Part shown: piece after piece, positions 39,462-47,358 of the stretch
Position numbering within the stretch: the stretch's first letter is position 1
How the letters are laid out: every line of letters begins with the position of its first letter
Assembly (NCBI RefSeq): GCF_051900535.1
Contig: NZ_JBHZGI010000001.1
Coordinates: 744,001-808,000, forward strand
Source of the DNA: Frateuria_A sp051900535
GTDB lineage: Bacteria > Pseudomonadota > Gammaproteobacteria > Xanthomonadales > Rhodanobacteraceae
DNA: 64,000 bases
Direction of reading: 5' to 3'
Notes under the pieces: model-generated
Database searches by the model: none
What the model was told of the DNA's origin: nothing
Seen by the model: the letters and a program-made list of their open reading frames with translations, nothing else
Made by a program: the position numbers and the translations under genes

Positions 39462-40067
39462 ATGCGACACGCCCGCCTTGCCTCCCGCGCCTTGCTGATT
39501 CTTATCGCACTGACAGGATGTCTATCTGCCATGGCATTTCCTTCCGATACCTCGACCAAGCATCCGGCGCCGAACCATTTTCCGCTGACGTTCAAGCGGC
39601 ATGATTTTCGCGCCTATTGCTACAACACCATCGGATGCGAGGTGATTTACGCGAACAACAACTTCACTCGCCGTTACTACGGCGACAAGGTGGCACCGCC
39701 ACCGCGCTCCCCCGATTACAGGGATGCCTGGGGTCTGGCGAGTTACCTCGGAATACCCAATTTTCCGCCACCTGCAGAGGTGAAGTGGAAGTCGTTGGAC
39801 GGCGTCGCTCACGAGGCTTCGGTTGATATCGGTGCGATTTTCAAGGATGAGCTGATCCGATTCTCGGTGTCGAACGAAGAAATCGTCGAAGGCTTGTACC
39901 CCGGCCCCGGCCCCGCAGGCGAACCCAGCATTTTCCTGGAAGTGAATGACCGCACGATAAGCGTCTTCATGAAGGCGTTCATACCCACCAAGAAAGAGCA
40001 GGAGCCTGGCAACAAATACAGCAATTTCCGGGAGGATTTGGTTCTGGCCTGGACTCGCACCTACTGA
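39462..40067 (+). CDS. Lipoprotein, candidate immunity protein to the DUF2235 lipase
   Basis: 201 residues. The signal peptide ends in LIALTGCLSA, placing a lipidated Cys near residue 20. The body is polar, with YCYNTIGCEVIYANNNFTRRYYGD and IPNFPPPAEVKWKSLDG; I cannot name the family securely. Base composition is far from the surroundings: the block 39601-39660 is 28/60 GC. Lipoproteins just upstream of DUF2235 or Tle-type lipases usually protect the producer from its own toxin in the periplasm. This role is inferred from position and composition. AGGA lies nine bases before the ATG. The lipase starts 21 bases later. Confidence 0.72.
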   Translation: MRHARLASRALLILIALTGCLSAMAFPSDTSTKHPAPNHFPLTFKRHDFRAYCYNTIGCEVIYANNNFTRRYYGDKVAPPPRSPDYRDAWGLASYLGIPNFPPPAEVKWKSLDGVAHEASVDIGAIFKDELIRFSVSNEEIVEGLYPGPGPAGEPSIFLEVNDRTISVFMKAFIPTKKEQEPGNKYSNFREDLVLAWTRTY

Positions 40068-40088
40068 CGGCAGTGACCGGAGCCAAGG

Positions 40089-41522
40089 ATGGGCAACGAA
40101 AATATCGCCGGCGATCTGCCGCAGGACGGCGTCTCCACTTATCTCGCGAGTAACAGCGACATGCAGCTGTATCGGGATGCCAATGTGGCGCTTTCTCGCT
40201 TCAAATCCCCTGTATTCCTTCATTCGGATGACCCTCATGAGCGGTTGTACGTCGCCGCTTTCGATGGCACCGGTAACGACAAATTCAAGGATCCGCTGCA
40301 CGCCACCAACGTCGCCAAGATCGACATTCAGATGGAAGAGCTAGTTGATGGTGGTCGGCAAAACATCAGTGTTGGCTATATGCCCGGGCCAGGCACAGAG
40401 GCCCACTCAATCAGGCGTGTCCTTGATGGTGCGATCGGGTTTACACATGAAGCACGCGTCGAGGCAATGTACGCACAGTTTGTAGTGAAGGCAGCGGAGT
40501 GGCTTCGCGAGGACCCGCGGGCAACGATTAGACTTGCCGACATCGGCTTCAGCCGTGGAGCGGAAGAAGCGGCGAGCTTCGCGCGCTTGGTACACGAACG
40601 TGGCATCCAGGATCCTCGTGGAGCGATCTACACCCGCGACTCCCACGGCAACATCACCCACGTCGAATACACCAAACCGCCCCTGGTCGAACCAGGCAAG
40701 GTGGCCCAGGTCGTCGGGTTGTTCGACGCGGTGGGCACGGGCGCGCCGGTGAACGACTACGACCGGCGACTGCCGCCGTCGGTGATCTCGGGGGTGCAGA
40801 TCTTTTCCAAGGATGAGCACCGCGGTCTGTTCAAGTCCGACCACATCATCGATCCGGGCCTGACCCCCGACGGGCGCTTCCTCGGCGTGCTGGTGCCGGG
40901 CGCGCACTCGGACGTCGGCGGAGGCTATCTGCGCAATGGCCTGTCCATACGCAGCGGCAATTTGATGGTCGATTACCTCAATTCGCTGAGCGACCGCGCC
41001 TTCCTCGAAAAGTCGCCCGAGCCGACCGACCCGCGCCTCAACGTCGTGCACCGCTCGACCGAGGGCCTATGGCTCTACCGGGTATGGGACAAGATCGACC
41101 GGCTCAAGCCGGAGGGATACAACACCCTGGAAGCACCTCGTCACCATCACCACGGTCGTCGCGTGACGGGCGATCCCTACAACGCCGAACCCCGCAACGA
41201 GGCCCTCAGCGGCGAGTTCGATTTTCGCGCCGTGGCGATCAGTTCCGTGCCGGACGCTACCCCGGAAACCGCCAGGGAGCCTGCCAGGGCCACCGCTGCG
41301 GACCCGGTCGATGCGATGGTCGAGCGGCTCTACCAGGCCGCCCTGAAGCAGGACGCCTGCGCAATGGACGCCGTGGCGGGCGATTACCTGCAATCACCCC
41401 AAGGGACCGCCTGGTGGCGCGAGATCCAGCAATACAGCCAGGCGATGCAGGCCCCGGAGCCTGCACTCGCTTATCAGGGACAGGCGGCGGAGCCGGCGAT
41501 GGCGACCAACATGCAACGCTGA
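40089..41522 (+). CDS. DUF2235 (Tle1-like) phospholipase, candidate antibacterial effector
   Basis: 477 residues. The alpha/beta-hydrolase triad of DUF2235/Tle1 lipases is complete: Ser155 in GFSRGA, Asp213 in GLFDAVGTG and His273 in PGAHSDVGGGY. The N-terminal FDGTGND motif is also typical. There is no signal peptide, as expected for a toxin injected by a type VI or type IV secretion machine. The tail after 360 is Ala/Gln/Pro-rich; I do not see the XVIPCD tag of Xanthomonas type IV effectors. CGGAG lies six bases before the ATG. The 5' third is AT-rich (40321-40380: 27/60 GC), while the rest is as GC-rich as the host (40861-40920: 47/60). Confidence 0.85.
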   Translation: MGNENIAGDLPQDGVSTYLASNSDMQLYRDANVALSRFKSPVFLHSDDPHERLYVAAFDGTGNDKFKDPLHATNVAKIDIQMEELVDGGRQNISVGYMPGPGTEAHSIRRVLDGAIGFTHEARVEAMYAQFVVKAAEWLREDPRATIRLADIGFSRGAEEAASFARLVHERGIQDPRGAIYTRDSHGNITHVEYTKPPLVEPGKVAQVVGLFDAVGTGAPVNDYDRRLPPSVISGVQIFSKDEHRGLFKSDHIIDPGLTPDGRFLGVLVPGAHSDVGGGYLRNGLSIRSGNLMVDYLNSLSDRAFLEKSPEPTDPRLNVVHRSTEGLWLYRVWDKIDRLKPEGYNTLEAPRHHHHGRRVTGDPYNAEPRNEALSGEFDFRAVAISSVPDATPETAREPARATAADPVDAMVERLYQAALKQDACAMDAVAGDYLQSPQGTAWWREIQQYSQAMQAPEPALAYQGQAAEPAMATNMQR

Positions 41523-41541
41523 ACCAACCCGAGGAGATGCC

Positions 41542-42114
41542 ATGGACGGCGGCAATATCGATGACGTGAAACAACTGCTGGTCAAGCTCGCGGTCATCGC
41601 CGAGCAGCTCGACACGCGCGGCCGCGGTGCCCTGCAGCGCATCGATACCAGCGCAACGGCGCTCGATCGCAGCGCGCAACGCTGGACCGAAGGCGGCGAG
41701 GAGTTTTCCCGCAAGGTGCTGGAGACCCTCGGCGCGCAGGCACGCGACAGCATCGCCGGCGCCACCCGCCAGGCGCTGGCCCCTATGGACGCGCAGTTGC
41801 GCCACGCCGCCGACGCAGCGAAATGGGCGGCAGACGCGCTGGCCGAACAACGCAAGCTGCTCACCCAGGCGCAGCAGTCACTGGTCCGCAGGGGACTGCT
41901 CGCTCTGCTGGTGGGATCGGTGCTGGCGGCAGGCGGCAGCGGCTACCTGGCCTGGCGCAACATGCACAGCGCCGCGCTTGGTGGCGCCGTGCTGGAGGCC
42001 GTGCGCTCGGGCGCGCTCGTACGCTGCCCTGACAGCCGTTCGCTATGCGTCAGGATGGGTACCCGGCCGCGCCGCAGCGGAGCCCGGGGCGAATATCTGG
42101 TGGTCCAGCCGTAG
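41542..42114 (+). CDS. Coiled-coil single-pass membrane protein
   Basis: 190 residues. A long amphipathic helical region (about 5-115, rich in A, Q, R and E) is followed by one membrane helix (117-137) and a short C-terminal domain with two cysteines (CPDSRSLC). GAGGAG lies five bases before the ATG, and the gene begins 19 bases after the lipase, so it is part of the cassette. It might be a second immunity factor, an adaptor or a relic of a mobile-element protein; none of these is shown. Family unknown. Confidence 0.68.
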   Translation: MDGGNIDDVKQLLVKLAVIAEQLDTRGRGALQRIDTSATALDRSAQRWTEGGEEFSRKVLETLGAQARDSIAGATRQALAPMDAQLRHAADAAKWAADALAEQRKLLTQAQQSLVRRGLLALLVGSVLAAGGSGYLAWRNMHSAALGGAVLEAVRSGALVRCPDSRSLCVRMGTRPRRSGARGEYLVVQP

Positions 42115-42326
42115 ACGAGCGTACCCCGGCAGGGAAGGACGCCACGTTCCCTGGTGCCCTTTGCCATCGGAGAGCGTAAGGATGGGCGCTTGCCAGCCCC
42201 CCGCCGCTTTCGGTCGAGAGCCCGGACTGAATCAGGCGAGAGGAATCCCGTCTTCCACCGATGGGGAGCAGCAACCGCGCGGCATGATTCCAGCAGCGCC
42301 AATCCTTGGCCGGACCGGGAGCAGGC

Positions 42327-42899
42327 TCAGCCCGGCAAGACGCCGAAGCCGCGCAACAGCCGCGCCGTCTCGAACAGCGGCAATCCCATCACCCCGGAAT
42401 AGCTCCCTTCCAGATGTTCCACCAGCGCGGCGCCGCGCCCCTGGATGGCATAGCCGCCGGCCTTGCCGAACGGCTCCCCGGTGGCGACATAGGTGGCGAT
42501 GGCCGCCTCGTCCAGCGGTGCGAAACGCACCTTCGATATGCAGAGCTCGCAGCGCGCCTGCTGCGCATCGACGCCCCATACCGCCGAGATCACCGCATGG
42601 GTCCGACCGGATAAGCGTCGCAACATTGCGGCAGCCTGCGCCGCGTCCGACGGCTTGCCGAACACCTCGTCCTCCAGCACGACCTCGGTATCCGAGCCGA
42701 TTACCAGCGCGCCCGCGACATCCGCCACCAGGGCGAGCCCGGCCTGCGCCTTGTCGCGGGCGACACGGCCGACGTAGCGCTCCGGCGACTCGTCCCTGGC
42801 GCGTATCTCGGGTACGTCCACGTCCAGCGTCGTGTGGGCAACGCCGAGCTGCTGCAGCAGCTCGCGGCGGCGGGGAGATTGCGAGGCGAGATAAAGCAT
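42327..42899 (-). CDS. maf: Maf/YhdE-like nucleotide pyrophosphatase
   Basis: 190 residues. The family start LASQSPRRRELL, the catalytic IGSDTEV, and FGKAGGYAIQGRGA are present. These enzymes remove non-canonical or excess nucleoside triphosphates (dTTP/UTP-type for YhdE) by cleavage to monophosphates. The usual neighbour rng is not adjacent. It is divergent from the GGDEF gene at 43061; the 212 bases before its stop, back to the coiled-coil gene, show no gene to me. Confidence 0.92.
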   Translation of the reverse strand: MLYLASQSPRRRELLQQLGVAHTTLDVDVPEIRARDESPERYVGRVARDKAQAGLALVADVAGALVIGSDTEVVLEDEVFGKPSDAAQAAAMLRRLSGRTHAVISAVWGVDAQQARCELCISKVRFAPLDEAAIATYVATGEPFGKAGGYAIQGRGAALVEHLEGSYSGVMGLPLFETARLLRGFGVLPG

Positions 42900-43060
42900 G
42901 GCGTGTCGGGACGAGGCGAAGAAACCAGCATAACGTCATCCGGGCGCGCACTTACCGCGACCCAGTCGGCACTGCGGCCGTGGTGGCGTTGTGCCCGACC
43001 CCGCCCGCTTCCACAATCGAGCCTCCCTGCCCGACATGCGCGGCTGCCACCGGGGGCTTC

Positions 43061-44560
43061 GTGAAACTTCAGAGCTGGACGCCCAGGATCTACGCGCCGC
43101 TCCTGCTCGGCCATCTCGGCGTGCTGCTGTTCGTCGGCGAGCGCTGGATCCTGGCGTCCAGCTACGCGTTCGTGCTGGCAATTCTGGCGTTCACCGTAAT
43201 GCTGTGCTGGCGCCGGCTGCACCTTAGCGTCAACCACAACACGCCACTGTGGGGCCTGCTGCTCGGCGCGCTGCTCGCGCAATCGGCCGCCTTCGCACTG
43301 TTGCTGGTCGATGCCCTGCATCACCCTCAGGGCACGCTGGTGGCGTTCGATCCCACGTTCTACTTCTGCCTTGGAAGCTTCTGGCTGATCGCCGCGGCGG
43401 CCTACAACCCGCTGACCCCGGTGCGTCGGTGGACCACCGCCATCGACGGCGTGCTGGCCTGCGCCATCGTGGCGCTGTTCTACCTGATGCTGGTCCGATT
43501 GCTCGCCGCCGGCCATCCGGCGCAGGCCACGGGCCGTTACGTGATGTGGATGTTCGACGGCATGGGATTGTTCGTGGCGCTGTTCGCCACGCTTCGCTTC
43601 GTTGCCACGCGGCGCGCCGACGAACGGCGCTTCCATTTCGTGCTGGCCGCCTTCGCCTGGGTGGATGCGATCCTGCCGGCAATCCACAGCCGCTTCATCC
43701 TGGCAAGCGAATCGTGTCTGCCTGAGTGGCTGCTCGGATGGCCCTTCGTGATGCTGGGGCTACTGCTCAGCCGACGCCGAACCGTGTGGTTGCGCGGCTA
43801 CCGACCAACGCCGCGCACCCGCCAGGTGGCGGCCAGCATCGCCCCGTTGATGCTGAGTCTGGCCTTGTGCCTGCTCGGCTTCGCCCAGCTCGGCGCGGAC
43901 CGGCCGCTGGCGATGGGCGCGCTGATCCTGGCCGTCGCCGCCTATGGCGTGCGGACCACCGTGCTGCTGGGTTACCACCAGGCGGTGGAGGACGAGCTGC
44001 GCAGCCTGCGCCGCGACCTGCACCACAAGAGCGTTCGCGACGAGCTGACCGGCCTGCTCAACCGCGCCGGTTTCCGGCAGGTACTTCGACGCTCGTGGCA
44101 GGAAGCGGTGCGTGCACGACGGGCGTTCGGGATCGCCGTGGTGGACGTGGACAACTTCAAGTCCTTCAACGACACCTACGGCCACCTCGCCGGGGACGAC
44201 TGCCTGTCGTTGGTCGCCCACACGCTGCGCCAGGAGGCCGGCATGCAGCCGGGCGTGGTGGCGGCGCGCTACGGCGGCGAGGAGTTCGTGATCCTGCTGA
44301 GCGACCTGGACATCGACCGCGCCGAAGCGGTCGTGCAACGGTTGCGGCTGCGCGTGGAAGCGCTGCAGGTTCGCCACATCAACTCCGCCCACGGTGCGGT
44401 CACGATCAGCGCCGGCGTGGCCGTGATGGCCGCGGGCACCACGCTGGCCAGCGAAAAGCTGCTGCGCGTCGCCGACGAGGCACTGTTCGCGGCCAAGCGC
44501 GGGGGACGCAACCAGGTCCGCCGAGCGGCCGTCGTGGCGGCATCGCCGGCTAAAGCGTGA
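43061..44560 (+). CDS. Membrane-bound diguanylate cyclase (GGDEF)
   Basis: 499 residues. About eight to ten membrane helices fill residues 10-310 as a sensor of unknown ligand. A short linker (about 310-330) follows, then the GGDEF domain with GGEEF at 405-409. The I-site position five residues before it reads QPGV, not RxxD, so product inhibition through this site should be absent, unlike the cyclase at 927. The start is a GTG at 43061 after GGGGG; the frame is open far upstream but is not coding-like. Its end overlaps the GNAT gene on the other strand by 11 bases. Confidence 0.87.
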   Translation: MKLQSWTPRIYAPLLLGHLGVLLFVGERWILASSYAFVLAILAFTVMLCWRRLHLSVNHNTPLWGLLLGALLAQSAAFALLLVDALHHPQGTLVAFDPTFYFCLGSFWLIAAAAYNPLTPVRRWTTAIDGVLACAIVALFYLMLVRLLAAGHPAQATGRYVMWMFDGMGLFVALFATLRFVATRRADERRFHFVLAAFAWVDAILPAIHSRFILASESCLPEWLLGWPFVMLGLLLSRRRTVWLRGYRPTPRTRQVAASIAPLMLSLALCLLGFAQLGADRPLAMGALILAVAAYGVRTTVLLGYHQAVEDELRSLRRDLHHKSVRDELTGLLNRAGFRQVLRRSWQEAVRARRAFGIAVVDVDNFKSFNDTYGHLAGDDCLSLVAHTLRQEAGMQPGVVAARYGGEEFVILLSDLDIDRAEAVVQRLRLRVEALQVRHINSAHGAVTISAGVAVMAAGTTLASEKLLRVADEALFAAKRGGRNQVRRAAVVAASPAKA

Positions 44561-44999
44561 GCGAGTACTCGCAGAACTGGCGATCGCGCTCCCAGCCCAG
44601 CGATTCGTACAGCGCCTGCGCAGGCGCATTGTCGAGCGCGGTCGACAATGACAGGCTGGCCGCCCCCAGCGCACGCGCATGCGCCGCCGCTTCGTGCAGC
44701 AACGCTGCCGCCACGCCCTGCCGGCGCGCCCGGGCCGCCACGAACATGTCGTTGAGCAGATAGGTGCGCACCATCCGCACCGAGGAAAACAGCGGATAGA
44801 GCTGGGTAAAGCCCAGCCCCGCGCCTTCGGCATCCAGCGCCAGCAGGATCACCGACTGGTGGTGCGCGAAGCGCGCGCCGAGGAAGGCGCGTGCGCCTTC
44901 GGGATCGGACGGCTTGCCGTAGAACTGCCGGTAGCCGTCGAACAACGGCACCAGCGTGTCGAGGTCATGGACGGTGGCCTGGCGAACCTGGACGGACAT
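44550..44999 (-). CDS. GNAT family N-acetyltransferase
   Basis: 149 residues of the GCN5-related acetyltransferase fold. The acetyl-CoA loop is ARARRQGVAAALLHEA (about 88-103), and ALYESLGWERD marks the C-terminal motif B. FDGYRQFYGK near the start resembles a group of amino-acid or polyamine acetylases, but no substrate can be named. The ATG at 44999 starts the conserved part. Confidence 0.85.
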   Translation of the reverse strand: MSVQVRQATVHDLDTLVPLFDGYRQFYGKPSDPEGARAFLGARFAHHQSVILLALDAEGAGLGFTQLYPLFSSVRMVRTYLLNDMFVAARARRQGVAAALLHEAAAHARALGAASLSLSTALDNAPAQALYESLGWERDRQFCEYSLTL

Positions 45000-45159
45000 G
45001 GCAGTTCCGGAGAGGTTGGAAAGTGCGACCGTATCGGCCCGGTGGCGGCCGCACAAGCCTCGTCCGTGGCTTGGCGTTACCCACGCGTTCACGGCGTCTA
45101 GAGCACGCGTTGCCGGTACGGCGGCTAGCGTCGTAGGCCCCGCATCGACCGGACCTGCC

Positions 45160-45693
45160 ATGAAGCTGCCCTTCCTGCCTTCCTTCCTCGCCCGCGGCCT
45201 GCTCGGTTTAGCGGTAGTCGCACTCGCCCTGCCCGCGCCAGCCGCAAACAATCCCACGCTGGACAAGCAGGAACAGGCGTTCGTCGCCAAGGCCACGGCC
45301 GACAACTCGATGCAGATCGAACTGGCCAAGGTTGCGCGGGACCGCTCCTCCTCGGCGCAGGTGCGCGAACTGGCCAAGGACATCATCGATGACCACGAGG
45401 CACTGAATCGCAAGTTCACCGATTTTTCGGTCGCCAGGAAGGCGCACGGCCAGGCTCACGGAACGCCGCCGGAGGACGTCACCGAGGACAAGCTGCGCCT
45501 GCAGCGGTTGCACGGCGACGCGCTGGACCAGGCGTTCGCCGGAATGATGGTCGCGGAGCACCAAAGGATCATCCCGCTCTACGAACGGGCCGCAAAGGAT
45601 GGACACGATCCGAAATTGCGCCAGATCGCGCGGGACGGCCTGCCGATGTTGCGCGACCACCTTCGGTTAGCGCATGCCATTACGACGAAGTGA
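45160..45693 (+). CDS. DUF4142 exported protein
   Basis: 177 residues with a signal peptide (to about 28, PAPAA) and a helical, ferritin-like DUF4142 domain (FVAKATADNSMQIELAKVA near its start, HDPKLRQIARDGLPMLRDHL near its end). Function unknown; the family is common in soil proteobacteria. No metal-ligand set is evident. Confidence 0.85.
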   Translation: MKLPFLPSFLARGLLGLAVVALALPAPAANNPTLDKQEQAFVAKATADNSMQIELAKVARDRSSSAQVRELAKDIIDDHEALNRKFTDFSVARKAHGQAHGTPPEDVTEDKLRLQRLHGDALDQAFAGMMVAEHQRIIPLYERAAKDGHDPKLRQIARDGLPMLRDHLRLAHAITTK

Positions 45694-45760
45694 GGAGCCA
45701 CGAACCCCGTAGGCGCACCTGCGGGGGGTGCCACAAGGCCTCGCCCCACGTCGGATCGGT

Positions 45761-47356
45761 TTATGGGTTATCGGCCAGCACGAACCGCGCGGCCATCTCG
45801 CCGATCATCGCCGAGGGTGCCTCGGTGTTGCCGCTGATCAATGCGGGCATGATCGAGGCGTCGGCGACGCGCAGCCCCCGGATGCCAAGCACGCGCAACC
45901 GCGGATCGACCACCGCGCCCTTATCGGCGCCCATGCGGCAGGTGCCCACCGGGTGGTAGATGGTGTCGGCGTGAGCGCGTATCAGCGCGCGCAGGCCATC
46001 GTCGTCCTCGCTGCCGGTGCCGTACAACAGCCGCCCGCCGTACGCCGCCAGCGCGGGCGCCGCCAGGATGCGCCGGACGATGCGCGCGCCCTCGACCAGA
46101 AGTTCCATGTCTTCCGGCGCCGAGAGAAAATCCGGATCGATCAGCGGTGCGGCCGCCACGTCCGCACCCGTCAGGCGCACGCGTCCCCGACTCGCCGGCC
46201 GCAATACGCAGACATGCAGCGCCAAGCCGGTGGACAGGTGCATGCGGCGGTTGTGGTCGTCGACCATGCCGATGCAGAAGTGGAGCTGCAGATCGGGCCG
46301 CGTGACCTCCGGCCGGCTGCGAATGAAGCCCCCGGCCTCGGCCGCGTTGCTGGTCAGCATGCCCTCGCCGCGCCGACGGTAGGCGCCGCCGCTGGCGACC
46401 ATCCGTGCCAGCGTCGCCGGGTTCATGCCGAACAGGCCCTTGGCGCGGACACGCAGGTTGGCGGTGTAGTCGATGTGGTCCTGCAGATGCCTGCCCACGT
46501 CCGGCGCGTCCTGCACAACGGGGATGCCCAGCTCGCGCAGGTGCGCTCCCGGGCCGATGCCGGAAAGCATCAGCAACTGTGGCGAGCCGATCGCGCCACC
46601 GCAGAGGATGACTTCGCGCCGCGCAAGCAGGCGTTTTCCTCCGAGCAATACCCCGCTCGTGCGAAGCCCCTCGAACAGGATGCGCTGCGCCGGCCGCCCG
46701 GCCAGCACGCGCAGGTTCGGCCGCGCCTGGCCATCGCCCAGATACGCACGTCCGGCGTCGACCCGGCGGCCGTCGCGCTGGTACACCTGGTACAGGCCAA
46801 CGCCTTCCTGGCGCAGGCCGTTGAAGTCGTCGTTGCGCGGATAACCACACTGCGCCGCCGCCTCCACGAACGCGCGGCTCATCGGGCTGGGCGAGCGCAG
46901 GTCGCTCACCGGCAGCGGCCCGCCGACGCCGTGCCAGGCATCGGCGCCGCGCTGGTTGTCCTCGATGCTGCGAAACACCGGCAGCACGTCGTCCCAGCTC
47001 CATCCCGCGCAGCCGAGCGCCGACCAGCCGTCGTAATCCTCGGGCTGGCCACGGGTGCAGATCATCGCGTTGATCAGGCTGCTGCCACCGACACCGCGCC
47101 CGCGCGGCACGTAGCCTCGGCGCCCGTCCAGGTGCGGTTGCGGCACCGTTTGATAGGCGTAGTTGTGCCGGCTGCGGAAGGGCACCAGCGCGGCGATGCC
47201 CATCGGCACGCGGCTCAGCCACGAGGGCGTGGCCGGACCGGTCTCGACCAGGAACACGGTCGGCCGACCTGGCGCATCGGCCAGTCGCGCGGCCACCGCG
47301 CAGCCGGCCGGGCCGGCGCCGACCACGATGAAATCGGCGCTCTCCCCGTCGCCCAT
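45761..47356 (-). CDS. GMC family FAD-dependent oxidoreductase
   Basis: 531 residues of the glucose-methanol-choline oxidoreductase family. The FAD motif is VVGAGPAGCAVAARLA, signature 1 is GRGVGGSSLINAMI and signature 2 is GAIGSPQLLMLSGIGP. The catalytic His lies in IYHPVGTCRMG and the Asn in SGNTEAPSAMIGE. It is choline/alcohol dehydrogenase-like, with the true alcohol unknown. The ATG at 47356 follows the AsmA stop by two bases (TGAGCATG); a TTG at 47362 is possible. It is probably co-transcribed with the AsmA gene. Confidence 0.88.
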   Translation of the reverse strand: MGDGESADFIVVGAGPAGCAVAARLADAPGRPTVFLVETGPATPSWLSRVPMGIAALVPFRSRHNYAYQTVPQPHLDGRRGYVPRGRGVGGSSLINAMICTRGQPEDYDGWSALGCAGWSWDDVLPVFRSIEDNQRGADAWHGVGGPLPVSDLRSPSPMSRAFVEAAAQCGYPRNDDFNGLRQEGVGLYQVYQRDGRRVDAGRAYLGDGQARPNLRVLAGRPAQRILFEGLRTSGVLLGGKRLLARREVILCGGAIGSPQLLMLSGIGPGAHLRELGIPVVQDAPDVGRHLQDHIDYTANLRVRAKGLFGMNPATLARMVASGGAYRRRGEGMLTSNAAEAGGFIRSRPEVTRPDLQLHFCIGMVDDHNRRMHLSTGLALHVCVLRPASRGRVRLTGADVAAAPLIDPDFLSAPEDMELLVEGARIVRRILAAPALAAYGGRLLYGTGSEDDDGLRALIRAHADTIYHPVGTCRMGADKGAVVDPRLRVLGIRGLRVADASIMPALISGNTEAPSAMIGEMAARFVLADNP

Positions 47357-47358
47357 GC

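Noticed and set aside
40089..41522. The lipase as a Xanthomonas-type T4SS effector (X-Tfe)
   Set aside because: I see no XVIPCD-like C-terminal domain; only the upstream lipoprotein arrangement fits. Kept as a general effector candidate.
41627..43060. The 5' extension of the GGDEF frame at 43061
   Set aside because: It runs over the coiled-coil gene and antisense to maf, with low-complexity Arg/Pro/Ser translation. The real protein begins at the GTG at 43061.
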